Position numbers and translations under genes: made by a program. Of a DNA stretch of 59,771 nucleotides, positions 43,301 to 52,348 are shown one piece after another. The stretch is from Catenulisporales bacterium (lineage in GTDB: Bacteria; Actinomycetota; Actinomycetes; Streptomycetales; Catenulisporaceae), in the NCBI GenBank assembly GCA_019510485.1, contig JAEKKI010000129.1:1-59771 (forward strand). The letters run 5' to 3'. The notes under the pieces were generated by a model. The model had not been told where the DNA came from. It made no database searches and saw nothing but the letters and a program-made list of their open reading frames with translations. The stretch's first letter is position 1. The number at the start of each line of letters is the position of its first letter.

Positions 43301-44913
43301 GCGAGACCCCCGGCGGCGCCGTCTCGACCTGGTCCTTCGACGCCGCCGGCCGTCCGGTCATGGTGGAGGGCGTGGCGGGCGCCCTGAGTTTCGCCTTCGA
43401 CGCCGCCGGTCGCGAAGTGGAGCGGCTTCTCGGAGCCGGCGGCCGGCTGACCCACGAATACACCGCGACCGGCCAGTTGTCCTCCCTCCGGCTCTGGGCC
43501 TCAGGCCGGCCCGGCGCCGCCGGCGACCCGAGTTCGAGGGCTGAGCCCGATCACCTGGTCCTGGGTCGTGACTGGGACTACCGCGCCGACGGCGTGCCCG
43601 TCGAGATCGCCGATTCCGCCGGTGACCGGCGACGCTTCACCTCAGATGCCACCGGCCGCGTCACCGCCGTCCGAGCCGCGACCTGGACCGAGTCGTACGC
43701 ATACGACGATTTCGGCAACGTGGTGCTGGCCGACGACTCGCGCGACACGACGCCGGACGGGCGGTACGAGACCGACAGAACCTTGGTCCGGCGGCGGGGC
43801 CGGACCTCCTACGAGTACGACGCGGCCGGGAGGCTGGTCCGCGCCACGACCCGGACTCTGGACGGCCGGAAGAAGACCGCGACGTACACGTGGGACTTCG
43901 AGGATCGCCTGACCCAGACGCAGACTCCCGACGGAGCGGTCTGGCGCTACAGCTACGACGCACTCGGCCGTCGGACGAGCAAAGCCCGGGTCGCGGACGA
44001 CGGTGCGGTCCTCGAACTCGTCACTTTCGCCTGGGAAGGCTTCCGTCTCGCCGAACAGCGGACTGCCGCGCCCGACGGCTCTGTGGTCGACCTCACCTGG
44101 GATTACGAGCCGAACAGTTTCCGCCCGGCGGCCCAATACAGCCGAACGTGGCGGTCCGAGACGGACCAGGCCGAGGTCGACCAGACGTTCCGTGCCATCG
44201 TCAGCGATCTGGTCGGTTCGCCGACGGAGTTGGTGACCTCGGACGGAACGGTCACGTGGCGCAGCGCCGGCGGGCTGTGGGGACGAGGTGCCGCCACGCC
44301 GGCCGCCCCGGGAACCGAGTGCCCGCTGCGCTTCCCGGGCCAGTACTTCGACGCCGAGACCGGCTTGCACTACAACTTGCACCGCTACTACGACCCGCGT
44401 ACCGCCGCCTACCTGACGCCGGACCCGCTCGGCTTGGCCCCGGCCGCCAACGACCACGCATACGTGCCGAACCCGCTGGTCTGGCTGGACCCGCTCGGGT
44501 TGTCGGGGTGCACGGTGACCGTGTACCGGGCGCAGACGGCGGGCGGCCACAGCGAACGCGTGCTGATCGACGGCGAGGGGAACGTCTCCGTCACCGGCGA
44601 GAACATGCTGCACGTGAACATGAGCGGCGACATCGCCCACACCGAGTCGTTCGGCGGTGCCGGCAAGCAGATCGTCGCCTTCGACGTGCCGAAGTCGTTC
44701 GTCGACAAGGTCCGGACCGCGGCCATCGAACAGCGGCGGCCGAGCGGGATGAGCCGCCGGCAGTGGAACATCTTCTCCTCGGGCCGACCCCAGATCGACG
44801 ACCCCAAGGTGGCCTCGGACCTCTACGGGATCCCGCACGACCTGTTCGGCGGCGAGAACTTCTCCGAGCTTGTCAACGCCGTCATCCCCGGTTCTGGAAG
44901 AGTGGTCAGGTGA
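40363..44913 (+). CDS. Rhs/YD-repeat polymorphic toxin with ESX-like N-terminus
   Basis: A 1516-residue contact-dependent toxin candidate. Residues 1-110 are helical and WXG100-like, suggesting type VII secretion. Residues 110-190 are Ala/Gln-rich coiled coil. Hydrophobic helices lie at about 225-300. A DUF6531-type segment with DPIDVVSGQMLTDETDLSLP (about 345) precedes some 25 YD repeats to about residue 1250. The Rhs core boundary is RYYDPRTAAYLTPDPLGLAP, then PLVWLDPLGL (to about 1379). The remaining 135 residues are the variable toxin tip, with VYRAQTAGGHSERV and NMLHVNMSGDIAH; I do not recognise its fold. GGAGGG precedes the ATG. The stop overlaps the immunity candidate (GTGA). Confidence 0.9.
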   Translation: MARPSGWDILGLDGDPTPGVVESVTALAKQFHDFADDAERAWRDLNSFGGDAAALQWIGQTADAFKSNFGPLPGRMQKLYTSYREAGDALAAYAPKLQAAQSKADTALRQAQDAHADVQRATTAASSAATDLKTAQQDQAANPNQQAVADAKTAHDTAQKNLDAAKAQLDALAKTAHEAYNDRIGAAKDCARALHQAQSDGIHNKHWWEHVGEILSEWGGKIAEIAGDLAPFLDVLALATSWIPGVDVVTAALAEADNLIALAGTALKIVGDGMQGHWGDALLGAGMLALTFVGGRALGKLGKEAEGEAGALSSAERNAEGDVGKEVRSAEGNEASVCKDDPIDVVSGQMLTDETDLSLPGVLPVVLRRAYTSGYQTGRLFGPGWSSTLDQRISINAAGIHFAGDDGQQLDYPSPSADEAVLPHRGARWPLVWDRQSDEIRITDPWSGRTWWFATVHHREDAGQIRGLTAITDRNDNRINVLRDPDGTPVAVEHPGYRVAIEAMPTATGPRISALRLVDGPDSSILVKQFRYDERGRMSGVIDSSGLPLRYEWDDADRITAWVDRLGHRYEYHYDDLGRVVRTSGDGGFLSGSFEYDPANRTTVHTNSLGQTTKFVYDENGHIASETDALGNTSYTRRDRHGRLLSRVDPLGNHLRFDIDDRGDTVRTHRPDGSVVEADYNEFHQVVEARLPDGTVWRRRFDARGNLLSVVDPTGARTTYDVDSNGAVASVTDAEDSVTRVQADRAGLPVTAVDPLGAVTRVVRDAFGRVVTVTDPLGSVTEYHWTVEGKPLFRVDPDGSRTGWEYDAEGQVISAVDPLGGVTRFEPGPFGLITARVDPNGRRYEFDYDTDLKLLTVRNAAGAHWQYDYDDAGRLIAERDFIGRSLAYGYDAAGRLVERTNGLGERVVLERDANGQVVSRRTPAGDFAYSYDAAGRLAAAAGPAGTVEFVHDAAGRVVSETVDGRTISYQYDAVGRRVRRETPGGAVSTWSFDAAGRPVMVEGVAGALSFAFDAAGREVERLLGAGGRLTHEYTATGQLSSLRLWASGRPGAAGDPSSRAEPDHLVLGRDWDYRADGVPVEIADSAGDRRRFTSDATGRVTAVRAATWTESYAYDDFGNVVLADDSRDTTPDGRYETDRTLVRRRGRTSYEYDAAGRLVRATTRTLDGRKKTATYTWDFEDRLTQTQTPDGAVWRYSYDALGRRTSKARVADDGAVLELVTFAWEGFRLAEQRTAAPDGSVVDLTWDYEPNSFRPAAQYSRTWRSETDQAEVDQTFRAIVSDLVGSPTELVTSDGTVTWRSAGGLWGRGAATPAAPGTECPLRFPGQYFDAETGLHYNLHRYYDPRTAAYLTPDPLGLAPAANDHAYVPNPLVWLDPLGLSGCTVTVYRAQTAGGHSERVLIDGEGNVSVTGENMLHVNMSGDIAHTESFGGAGKQIVAFDVPKSFVDKVRTAAIEQRRPSGMSRRQWNIFSSGRPQIDDPKVASDLYGIPHDLFGGENFSELVNAVIPGSGRVVR

Positions 44914-45422
44914 CATCGACAGAACTGGACCGGGTCCTCCGCCGCCCCGACACCACCCCCGACGAGCCGTTGTCAGCGTTCTACGTCGAGGTGGAGGACT
45001 GGAACGCGGTGGAGGGCTTCGGCCGCAGGCTCAGAGAACTCGTGTACGCCGGCGTCAAAGCGGAGCAGGAGGCTGACTTCTCCGCCGAGGCCGTTTCAGA
45101 GGACGACGTCCCGGCGTGGGCCCGCGAGTCGTGGGAGGCGGCGGCCGAGCGCTATGCGGCACACCGGGGCGATGAGGAGTGGACCGTCCAGGACGTCCTG
45201 TACTCCTTCGAGCCGGGTCAGCGGGCATGGTCATGGTGGGACGTGACCAAGCAGTTCGGTAACACGGTCGCCATCTGGGTGGATTCGCAGGGCGAGGCCG
45301 TCTACAACTGTGAAGAGCTGCGCTGGCTGGCCTATCTGTGCGGAGCGCGCGCCCTGGTCGGACCGCTGCTTCGCGATCCGCAGGAATGGCAGCGGTCGGC
45401 GAGCGTGGGGGCTGATTCCTGA
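44910..45422 (+). CDS. Candidate immunity protein for the Rhs toxin
   Basis: A 170-residue acidic cytosolic protein without signal peptide or membrane segment. GTG 44910 overlaps the toxin stop as GTGA, so the two are translationally coupled. A small acidic protein directly after the toxin tip is the standard arrangement of polymorphic toxin/immunity pairs. Features include Trp-rich WSWWDVTKQFGNTVAIWVDS. No known Imm family is recognised. Confidence 0.7.
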   Translation: MTSTELDRVLRRPDTTPDEPLSAFYVEVEDWNAVEGFGRRLRELVYAGVKAEQEADFSAEAVSEDDVPAWARESWEAAAERYAAHRGDEEWTVQDVLYSFEPGQRAWSWWDVTKQFGNTVAIWVDSQGEAVYNCEELRWLAYLCGARALVGPLLRDPQEWQRSASVGADS

Positions 45423-45591
45423 TCATCGGCTGCCGAGCCGGTTTGCGCGCGAGCAGGAACGCCTGCGAAGTCTCCTCGGCGATACCACCGACATCCTCCG
45501 ATGCAGCACGGACACGGCTCGCGACGGCACCTTCGACCTCGACGTCGACGGGGGCGGGAGTGTGAACGGTCTGAAGTGGGTCGGGAAATGA
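45421..45591 (+). pseudogene. Coding remnant between immunity gene and next gene
   Basis: The frame ending at 45591 has strong GC third-position bias over about 56 codons (FAREQERLRSLLGDTTDIL, then FDLDVDGGGSVNGLKW). It has no convincing start, because it enters from inside the immunity gene in another frame. Its TGA overlaps the next ATG (ATGA). It looks like the C-terminal remnant of a displaced toxin tip or immunity gene, as is common behind Rhs genes, but a non-standard start cannot be excluded. Confidence 0.35.
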
Positions 45592-46385
45592 CGGTCGAAC
45601 TCGTGCTCGCGCCCGCTCGGGAGACGTTGGCGGCCGACCTCGGCGACGCCGAGGAGTGGGGCGCCTACGAACGAGCGCTGCGCGAGGTGCTGGGCGAGGT
45701 GCTGGAAGAAGCGGCCGGCAGTTTGACGGTCGACAGCCTGATCGTCAACGAACCGCTTCCAGAACGGTTCGCGTGGCTGCACAACGGTGCGAGCCTCGAC
45801 GTGCCCACCGCGCTGGACCTGGCCGTCGGAATGGCGGCCGGGACCGGCCCCTACTGCGCGTTGCGGACGCCCGACGGGCTCGAACTCGTATCCGGCTGGG
45901 ACGGTGCGATCCACCTCTTCCTGCCCGCCCGCCGGGAAATCCGGCTGTCACCGGGCCAAGACGCCGTACTCCGCCTCGAATGGCGCGATCCACCGACCGA
46001 GCTCCCCCAGGACGCACCACTCATCACCGCCGTCGCCGACGAGGCATTCTGGGCAGCGGTCCGGGAGGCCGCCCTCTCCGCCGCGCCGCGACCGGCGCTG
46101 CTGGCCGAACGCTGGGCCTACGGCGACCTGGGACTGCGGTGGTTCATCGTGACTCCGGACAACGTCCAAGATCTCGCGCGGACGGTGCGGCCGCGGTCCC
46201 TGCTGTCCGTCGTCGCCGGCCCGGATCTCGACCCGGACCCCGCGGAACTGGAGGACGGTTTCACGGACGCGGTGGTCGCCGATCTGTCGTTCCGGGTGGC
46301 CGACCGCGCGCTGAGTCGCCGGCGGGCAGTCGTTCCGGACGCCGACGGCATCGTGCGGGGACGTTGGGAAGACGAGACCGCCTAG
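45588..46385 (+). CDS. Protein of unknown function in the Rhs locus
   Basis: A 265-residue acidic cytosolic protein from ATG 45588, overlapping the upstream remnant's stop. It has no signal peptide, no membrane segment and no motif I recognise. There are conserved-looking Trp-rich stretches (ELVSGWDGAIHLFLPARRE, ERWAYGDLGLRWFIVTP). Its position suggests a second immunity-type or accessory protein. Followed by about 200 bases with no gene before the fucosidase. Confidence 0.6.
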   Translation: MTVELVLAPARETLAADLGDAEEWGAYERALREVLGEVLEEAAGSLTVDSLIVNEPLPERFAWLHNGASLDVPTALDLAVGMAAGTGPYCALRTPDGLELVSGWDGAIHLFLPARREIRLSPGQDAVLRLEWRDPPTELPQDAPLITAVADEAFWAAVREAALSAAPRPALLAERWAYGDLGLRWFIVTPDNVQDLARTVRPRSLLSVVAGPDLDPDPAELEDGFTDAVVADLSFRVADRALSRRRAVVPDADGIVRGRWEDETA

Positions 46386-46583
46386 CTGTCCGCTGAGTGC
46401 GGTTGATCAAATCTGAACACGCACATCGGATGAATCTCCTTGTCGATCAAGAATATCAGGGGTCTAAGGGCACCCTGCTCCAAGATTGATCCGATGACAA
46501 CCCTTGACCGAGACGTGCGCCGGGTGAAACATAACCGTGGCCGAACGCGTGGAGTCGACCCCGACCGTCTCGGAGACCCCCTC

Positions 46584-48896
46584 ATGACGAATCCCGTGTC
46601 CCGACGTACCGTCCTGACCGGCACGGCAGCAGCCCTGACCGCCGCGAGTCTCGTACCCGGCGCCGCGAGCACCGCCGCCGCGAGCACCACCACTCCCACA
46701 CCCAACCCGCTGGTCCCTCTGCGAATCCCGAAACTCGACCAAGGGCTTTGGCAGCAGCCTGACGCCGCGATCCAATGGCTGCGCGACACCAAGCTGGGCA
46801 TGTTCATCCACTGGGGCGTCTACGCCGGCCCAGCCCACGGCGAGTGGTACATGCACTCCGCCGCGATCACTCCGGCCGCCTATCAGAACTTCGTCAATCA
46901 GGCCTCGACGCAGCAGTTCACCGCCGACGCCTACCACCCCGCCGACTGGGCCGCCCTGGCCAAGCAACTCGGCGCCGGCTACACCGTGCTCACCGCCCGG
47001 CACCATGACGGCTTCGCCCTATGGCCGTCCACGTATCCCTACAGCTGGAACGCCGGACAGGCTCCGCTGAACCGCGACTTCATCAAGGACTACGTCGCGG
47101 CGGTACGCGCGGCAGGACTGCGCGTCGGCCTGTACTACTCCCCGATCAACTGGCGCTACCCCGGCTACTTCGACCCCACCGGCACCAACTGCGCCGCCAA
47201 CCCTTGGGGCTACACCACCGACCCGGCGCACCATGAGAACGCCCGGCTGCTGAAGCAGGAGGTGTACCAGTGTGTCAAGGAACTCGTCACCCAGTACGGC
47301 GCGCTGGACGACTTCTGGTGGGACGGCGGCTGGCTGGCGGAGCAGGGCAGTGACGCCGACGCGTCGTTCTTCTGGGAGCCGGGCCGCTACCGGGATGCGG
47401 GCAACGGCTGGCCGGTGGACGCCGCCTACGGCGCGACCGAGACCGGCACCGGACAGCCGCTGGGACTGGGCGGCCTGGTGCGCCAGAGCCAGCCGAAGGC
47501 CGTGGCCACACCGCGCTCGGGCTGGATCGGCGACCACGACGTCGAGGAAGGCTCCAGCCTGCCCACCGGCCGGCTCCGGTCCGGACGCCTGGTGCAGAAG
47601 ACCTTCTCGGTCGGCAGCACCTGGGGTTACAACTCCGACGGCTCCGTGATGAGCTACGCCAGCGCGCTGGCCCTGCTGGCCAACAGCTTCATCCGGGACA
47701 TGTGCGTGCTGATCAACGTCGGACCGGACCGGCACGGCACGGTCCCGGCCAACCAGGCCGCCCTCATGCAGCGACTCGGCGCTTTCATGAAGGCCAACGC
47801 CGAAGCGATCTACAACACCCGCGGCGGTCCGTGGGATCCGGTCGACGGCAAGTACGGCTACACCTTCACCGGAAAGACCGTCTACATCCACCTGCTGCCG
47901 GGCTACTCCGGAAGCAGTTTCACCACGCCTCCGCTGGGCGACGCCGTCGCCACCCGGGCCTACGACGTGGTATCGCAGACCTCGCTCTCGCTCAGCACCG
48001 GCGGCGGCAACCAGGCCACGATCAGCGGCATCGACCGGACCCGCTACCCGGACGACACCGTCATCGCGATCGTCCTGGACCGGCCGGTGGTTCCCGCCGA
48101 TATCGCCCTGGGCCGCCCCACCAGCACTGACAGCGCGGAATCAGCGCACGGCAACTACGCCGCCAACGCCGTCGACGGCGACACCGCAACCCGCTGGTGC
48201 GCGGCCGACGGCGGCACCGGCCACTGGCTGAGCGTCGACCTCGGCAGCGTCCGCTCCGTCACCGGTGCGCGCGTCGCCTGGGAATTCGACGGCCACCGCT
48301 ACGGCTACCGGATCGACGGCTCGGCCGACGGATCGTCCTGGACCACCCTTTCGGACCAGAGCGCCACGACCAACGTCTCCCAGGTCCAAGCCCTCGCCTT
48401 CACCGCCACCGCCCGCTATCTCCGGCTCACGGTCACCGCCCTGGAATCCGGCCGCTGGGCCTCGATCCGCTCGTTCGAGGTCTACGACCGGCCGTTCTTC
48501 GATCCGTCATCGGATCTGGCCCGGGGCAAGGCGGCGACATCGTCCTCGAACGAGAACTCCTCGCTGGGACCCGGCAACGCCGTCGACGGCAACCCCGCGA
48601 CGCGCTGGTCCAGCGCGTTCTCCGACCCGCAATGGCTCCAGATCGACCTGGGATCGGTGCAGGCCATCGGTCGCGTCGTCCTGTCCTGGGAGGGCGCCTA
48701 CGGCAAGGCCTACAAGATCCAGACCTCGAACGACGCCTCCACGTGGACCACCATCTACAGCACGACCAACGGCGCCGGCGGCGTGGAGGACCTCACCGGG
48801 TTGAAGGGCGGCGGCCGCTACGTGCGCGTGTACGGCACCGCCCGCGCAACCCAATGGAGCTACTCCCTGTGGTCCGTGCAGGTCTTCAAGGGCTGA
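46584..48896 (+). CDS. Secreted GH29 alpha-L-fucosidase with two F5/8C (CBM32) modules
   Basis: A 770-residue enzyme starting at ATG 46584, which places a Tat signal (VSRRTVLTGTAAALTAASLV) at the N-terminus; the longer frame upstream lacks one. The GH29 barrel covers about residues 55-410: KLGMFIHWGVYAGPAHGEWY is the family signature, and DDFWWDGGWL holds the likely nucleophile Asp. A C-terminal beta-sandwich (410-495) follows. Two discoidin-like F5/8C modules come last (about 500-630 and 635-770), each beginning with A.G and containing NAVDG and TRW. It removes terminal fucose outside the cell. A sugar-binding tail suggests polysaccharide targets. Confidence 0.93.
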   Translation: MTNPVSRRTVLTGTAAALTAASLVPGAASTAAASTTTPTPNPLVPLRIPKLDQGLWQQPDAAIQWLRDTKLGMFIHWGVYAGPAHGEWYMHSAAITPAAYQNFVNQASTQQFTADAYHPADWAALAKQLGAGYTVLTARHHDGFALWPSTYPYSWNAGQAPLNRDFIKDYVAAVRAAGLRVGLYYSPINWRYPGYFDPTGTNCAANPWGYTTDPAHHENARLLKQEVYQCVKELVTQYGALDDFWWDGGWLAEQGSDADASFFWEPGRYRDAGNGWPVDAAYGATETGTGQPLGLGGLVRQSQPKAVATPRSGWIGDHDVEEGSSLPTGRLRSGRLVQKTFSVGSTWGYNSDGSVMSYASALALLANSFIRDMCVLINVGPDRHGTVPANQAALMQRLGAFMKANAEAIYNTRGGPWDPVDGKYGYTFTGKTVYIHLLPGYSGSSFTTPPLGDAVATRAYDVVSQTSLSLSTGGGNQATISGIDRTRYPDDTVIAIVLDRPVVPADIALGRPTSTDSAESAHGNYAANAVDGDTATRWCAADGGTGHWLSVDLGSVRSVTGARVAWEFDGHRYGYRIDGSADGSSWTTLSDQSATTNVSQVQALAFTATARYLRLTVTALESGRWASIRSFEVYDRPFFDPSSDLARGKAATSSSNENSSLGPGNAVDGNPATRWSSAFSDPQWLQIDLGSVQAIGRVVLSWEGAYGKAYKIQTSNDASTWTTIYSTTNGAGGVEDLTGLKGGGRYVRVYGTARATQWSYSLWSVQVFKG

Positions 48897-48959
48897 TCGA
48901 GCTCACCGCACTGGAATCGACTGCCCGTGATGGAAGATGTCAGCCGGATACCTGTCACA

Positions 48960-48987
48960 GCCCTGCCAGCCGGTTGGTTGGCAGGGC
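48960..48987. terminator. Bidirectional hairpin terminator
   Basis: A 9-bp stem, GCCCTGCCA / TGGCAGGGC, with a 10-nt loop lies between the fucosidase gene and the convergent anchor-type gene. Confidence 0.75.
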
Positions 48988-49038
48988 CGGTGTGAGCGCC
49001 GGCTCACCGGGTGAGGCAGCCGGCGGCCGGGCCGACGG

Positions 49039-49698
49039 CTAAAGGGCGGGCGCCGCGGTGCCGGAGCACTTGTCACAGCACTCGGGCGTGACGCTGACCG
49101 CGTCGAGGACGGGGCCGTACGCGGAAGGGGCGGCGGCGGTGCCGGTGGTGCTGTCGAAGGTCAGCGTGGTCTGCGGGACGACCGCGCTGAACTCGAAGGA
49201 TTCGGTGGAATATCCCATGTCGACGGCGGTCTTGCCGGTGCTGTCGAAGCTGAAGCTCTGGGCCTCGTCTCCGTTGACCAGCACGCGTCCGGTCTTGACG
49301 GCCGGCCCGGCGGAGTAGTTGCCGGCCACGGAGTAGGTCACCCTGTAGCGGGTGCCGGGGGTGGTGGCGAAGGTCTGGGCGACTCCGCCCGCCTGGCCAC
49401 CGTTGAGGTCTACGGACTGGTCTCCCTCGGCGGCCGCCCAGTAGCCGGCCCCGACGTGATCGACTGAGCCCTTGGTCACGGTCCAGGGCCCGATGGTCTG
49501 CCCCGCCGTGCGGGTGGTGAACGATTTCACGGGTGCCGTCGGCGTCTCGAAGCTGCCGTCGCTGAAGACGGACGGTACCGACACGGCTCGCGGCTGGGGG
49601 GCCGGAGCGGCCGTGGCGTGCGCCGCACCAGCGGTCGCGAGCGTCGCCGCCAGCGCGGTCAGCGCGGCGGCCGTGGCACGGGCGCGATGGGTGGTCAT
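49039..49698 (-). CDS. Secreted choice-of-anchor C-type protein (DUF642-like)
   Basis: A 219-residue exported protein from ATG 49698, preceded by GGAGGAAACCG. Signal peptide to about residue 30. A single jelly-roll domain follows: [46 protein letters not shown], typical of the choice-of-anchor C/DUF642 carbohydrate-binding-like family. The C-terminus, PECCDKCSG, has three Cys. Probably a cell-wall or glycan-binding protein. It is divergent from the amine oxidase gene across about 260 bases. Confidence 0.8.
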   Translation of the reverse strand: MTTHRARATAAALTALAATLATAGAAHATAAPAPQPRAVSVPSVFSDGSFETPTAPVKSFTTRTAGQTIGPWTVTKGSVDHVGAGYWAAAEGDQSVDLNGGQAGGVAQTFATTPGTRYRVTYSVAGNYSAGPAVKTGRVLVNGDEAQSFSFDSTGKTAVDMGYSTESFEFSAVVPQTTLTFDSTTGTAAAPSAYGPVLDAVSVTPECCDKCSGTAAPAL

Positions 49699-49956
49699 CG
49701 GTTTCCTCCAAAAGGATTCGGCGAAGAAGATCGCCCGGAGATGTTCACACGCCCGCCGCCTGCGACGAGCCGCCCAAAACCCCGAGCCGAAGCAGATCCA
49801 CCCTTTGGGGGGACTGCGATACGGCCAACCGGGGGGATGCGGCCTATTCGCAATATCAATGGGCAGATAGCTCTCGCGCGCGAAAAGCAACCGTCTCCGC
49901 GTCTTTGTGGTGTGTCCACGTGCTTTGAGGTGGTTCGCCGTAAAAGACTGGTCTCC

Positions 49957-51963
49957 ATGACTGATGCCCTTCAGGCCCCTGGCTCACGGCGTTCCTTCCT
50001 GGCCTCGGCCCTCGCGGCCGGTGCCACCGCCGCCCCACTGCTCACCGGGGAAATCGCCCATGCGGCGCCCGCACCAGCGCATCCTCGCCGCCCGACCACG
50101 GAGGCGTCGCGGGACGAGGCCCGTTGGCAGATCTGCCTCGGCCTGGCGCGGCAGCTCCTGCTCGTCGGCCCGAACGACGAGGACCTGAAGCTGTCCTATC
50201 TTCGTACCCTCATCGACGGCGGCCTGCCGAAGACCACGTCGCCGAAGCGCGTCCTGATCATCGGGGCCGGCATTTCCGGGCTGGTCTCGGCGATGTTACT
50301 GAAAGAGGCCGGCCACACCGTCACGGTCCTGGAGGCCAACGGCAGCCGGGTCGGGGGCAGGATCAAGACGTTCCGGCGGGGTCCTGAAACGCCGGACGCG
50401 CCGTTCGCGGATCCGGCCCTGTACGCCGAGGCCGGCGCCATGCGCATCCCCGACTTCCACCCGCTCACCCTCGCGCTGGTCGACAAGCTGAAGCTGAAGC
50501 GCCGTCCGTTCTACAACGTCGACGTCATGCCGGGCACCGGGGCGATCGACACGCCGCCGCCCGCGGTGACCTACCGCGCCTTCACCGGCGAGACATGGCG
50601 CAACGGCCCGCCGAACCCGGACTTCGTCCTGCCGCGTCAGGCCTCGAACACGTGGATCCACACCAACGGCGCGCATGTCCGCCGGTCTCAGTACAGCTCC
50701 GACCCCAAGGGCGTGAATCGCGGGTTCGGCTGGCCGGACAGCCTGCTCGGGAACACGACACACGCGGTGATGGAGTCGATCCTGGCGCCGGTCTACGACT
50801 ACTACTCCGACCGGGTGACCGGCGGCGGGCGGAAGAACAAGCCCTTCCACGAGTGGGTCGAGGGCTGGGCCAGAGTGCTGTACGACTTCGACGGCTACTC
50901 GATGGGCCGCTTCCTCACCGAGTACGCACAGCTGAGCGACGGAGTCCTGGAGGGCGTCGGGACGATCGAGAACACGACGTCCAGGCTGCCGCTCGGCTTT
51001 CTGCACAGCTTCCTGGACGCCACTGACATCAGTCCGACCGCCGGCTATTGGGAACTGGAAGGCGGCACGGCTACGCTCCCGTACGCACTGCTTCCGGCAG
51101 TCGCCGAGGACGTGCACATGGACCGTCGGGTGATCCGGCTGGAGTACCGGGACTCCGGCAGGGCCGGCCTGGACGCGACCCATATCGGAGCGAACGGACC
51201 GAAGGTCTGGGTGCGGACAGTGCAGGAAACCGGTGGCGACCATGTCCCCGGATCGGAGATCCCGGGCAGTTTCAAGGACTACGTCGCCGACGTCGCCATC
51301 GTCACGATCCCGTTCTCCAGCCTCCGCCATGTCGAGATCGCGCCCCGGCTCTCCTACAAGAAGCGCCGGGCGATCATCGAGCTGCACTACGACGCGGCGA
51401 CGAAGGTGCTGCTGGAGTTCAGCCGCCGCTGGTGGGAGTTCACCGAGGACGACTGGAAGCGCGAACTCGACGCCATCAAGCCCGGGCTGTACCAGGCGTA
51501 TCAGGACGCCGCCGAGCCGCCGGCCGCGCACGTCTTCGGCGGCGGGTCGGTCAGCGACAACGCCAACCGGTTCATGTACCACCCCTCGCACCCGATCGGG
51601 GATAGCAAGGGCGGGGTGGTGCTCGCGTCCTATTCGTGGGCCGACGACGCCGTCCGCTGGGATTCGCTGGACGACGACGAGCGATATCCGTACGCGCTGC
51701 GCGGTATGCAGGAGGTGTACGGGAAGCGGATCGAGGCGTTCTACACCGGGCATGGCAAGACGCAGAGCTGGCTGCGCAACCGCTACGCATGCGGCGAGGC
51801 CGCGGTGCTGACGCCGTACCAGTTGACGCAATTGCACCCGGCGATCGGAACGCCTGAGGGCCCGCTGCACTTCGCGGGCGAGCACACGTCGCTGAAACAC
51901 GCGTGGATCGAGGGCGCCCTGGAATCGGCGGTACGGGCCGCGATGGAAGTCAACGCGCTGTGA
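49957..51963 (+). CDS. Secreted flavin-containing amine (L-amino acid) oxidase
   Basis: A 668-residue FAD enzyme from ATG 49957. Tat-type signal [22 protein letters not shown] Rossmann motif [18 protein letters not shown] and GGRI (about residues 92-135). C-terminal flavin motif [20 protein letters not shown]. The middle substrate domain ([24 protein letters not shown]) resembles L-amino-acid/tryptophan oxidases more than polyamine oxidases. It would release peroxide and ammonia outside the cytoplasm. No clear ribosome-binding site precedes the ATG. Single gene. Confidence 0.88.
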   Translation: MTDALQAPGSRRSFLASALAAGATAAPLLTGEIAHAAPAPAHPRRPTTEASRDEARWQICLGLARQLLLVGPNDEDLKLSYLRTLIDGGLPKTTSPKRVLIIGAGISGLVSAMLLKEAGHTVTVLEANGSRVGGRIKTFRRGPETPDAPFADPALYAEAGAMRIPDFHPLTLALVDKLKLKRRPFYNVDVMPGTGAIDTPPPAVTYRAFTGETWRNGPPNPDFVLPRQASNTWIHTNGAHVRRSQYSSDPKGVNRGFGWPDSLLGNTTHAVMESILAPVYDYYSDRVTGGGRKNKPFHEWVEGWARVLYDFDGYSMGRFLTEYAQLSDGVLEGVGTIENTTSRLPLGFLHSFLDATDISPTAGYWELEGGTATLPYALLPAVAEDVHMDRRVIRLEYRDSGRAGLDATHIGANGPKVWVRTVQETGGDHVPGSEIPGSFKDYVADVAIVTIPFSSLRHVEIAPRLSYKKRRAIIELHYDAATKVLLEFSRRWWEFTEDDWKRELDAIKPGLYQAYQDAAEPPAAHVFGGGSVSDNANRFMYHPSHPIGDSKGGVVLASYSWADDAVRWDSLDDDERYPYALRGMQEVYGKRIEAFYTGHGKTQSWLRNRYACGEAAVLTPYQLTQLHPAIGTPEGPLHFAGEHTSLKHAWIEGALESAVRAAMEVNAL

Positions 51964-52011
51964 ACAACCGTCGCATGCTGGAATGCCCGGGCCGCTCAGC
52001 GACGGCGCCAG

Positions 52012-52023
52012 GTTAACGCTAAC
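52012..52023. promoter_or_regulatory. LacI-type operator-like site, upstream copy
   Basis: GTTAACGCTAAC is an imperfect palindrome with the TAAC/GTTA arms and central CG-like step of LacI-family operators. It lies 337 bases before the arabinofuranosidase start. Confidence 0.4.
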
Positions 52024-52175
52024 ACTCCTGAAGCGGATCCACGCCCGCCGTGGATCTTGCTCGGGAGGACGCGCCGACGGTCGGCGCCTGGCGAACACTA
52101 TGGGCGCGCCGGCGGCTCGCGTCAACAGCAGGCTACGGATTTACCTGATGAATGAGATATTGCGCCCCGGAAACC

Positions 52176-52204
52176 TTGACGCAACATCGTCGGAGAGTGA
52201 TAGT
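52176..52204 (+). promoter_or_regulatory. Candidate housekeeping promoter for the arabinofuranosidase gene
   Basis: TTGACG at 52176-52181 and GATAGT at 52199-52204 are separated by 17 bp, a good -35/-10 layout. The rest of the 385-base gap (51964-52348) holds only the two operator-like sites. Confidence 0.5.
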
Positions 52205-52271
52205 GATGGGCGCCGCAGCGTTCGTGCGCCCCTTCCCCCGTCAAAGACACGGGCTGTCTGCGGTGAAGTGA

Positions 52272-52285
52272 TGTTACCGGTAACA
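52272..52285. promoter_or_regulatory. LacI-type operator-like palindrome downstream of the promoter
   Basis: TGTTACCGGTAACA is a perfect 14-bp palindrome of LacI-family type, 64 bases before the arabinofuranosidase start and downstream of the candidate -10. It could act as a roadblock repressed in the absence of the sugar. No LacI gene is in the window. Confidence 0.6.
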
Positions 52286-52348
52286 CCACTGCAACTCCCT
52301 TCGGCACGCCGAATCCCCACTCCCCACCACGAGCGAAGGAGTATCCGG

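Noticed and set aside
46440-46583. Upstream extension of the fucosidase gene
   Set aside because: It would bury the Tat signal; ATG 46584 puts RRTVLTG at the correct place.
49618-49956. Upstream extension of the amine oxidase gene
   Set aside because: It overlaps the divergent anchor-type gene and its ribosome-binding site and places the Tat signal internally.
50296-52125. Long minus-strand frame opposite the amine oxidase
   Set aside because: Arg/Val/Gly-rich without domains; the plus strand encodes a clear FAD enzyme.
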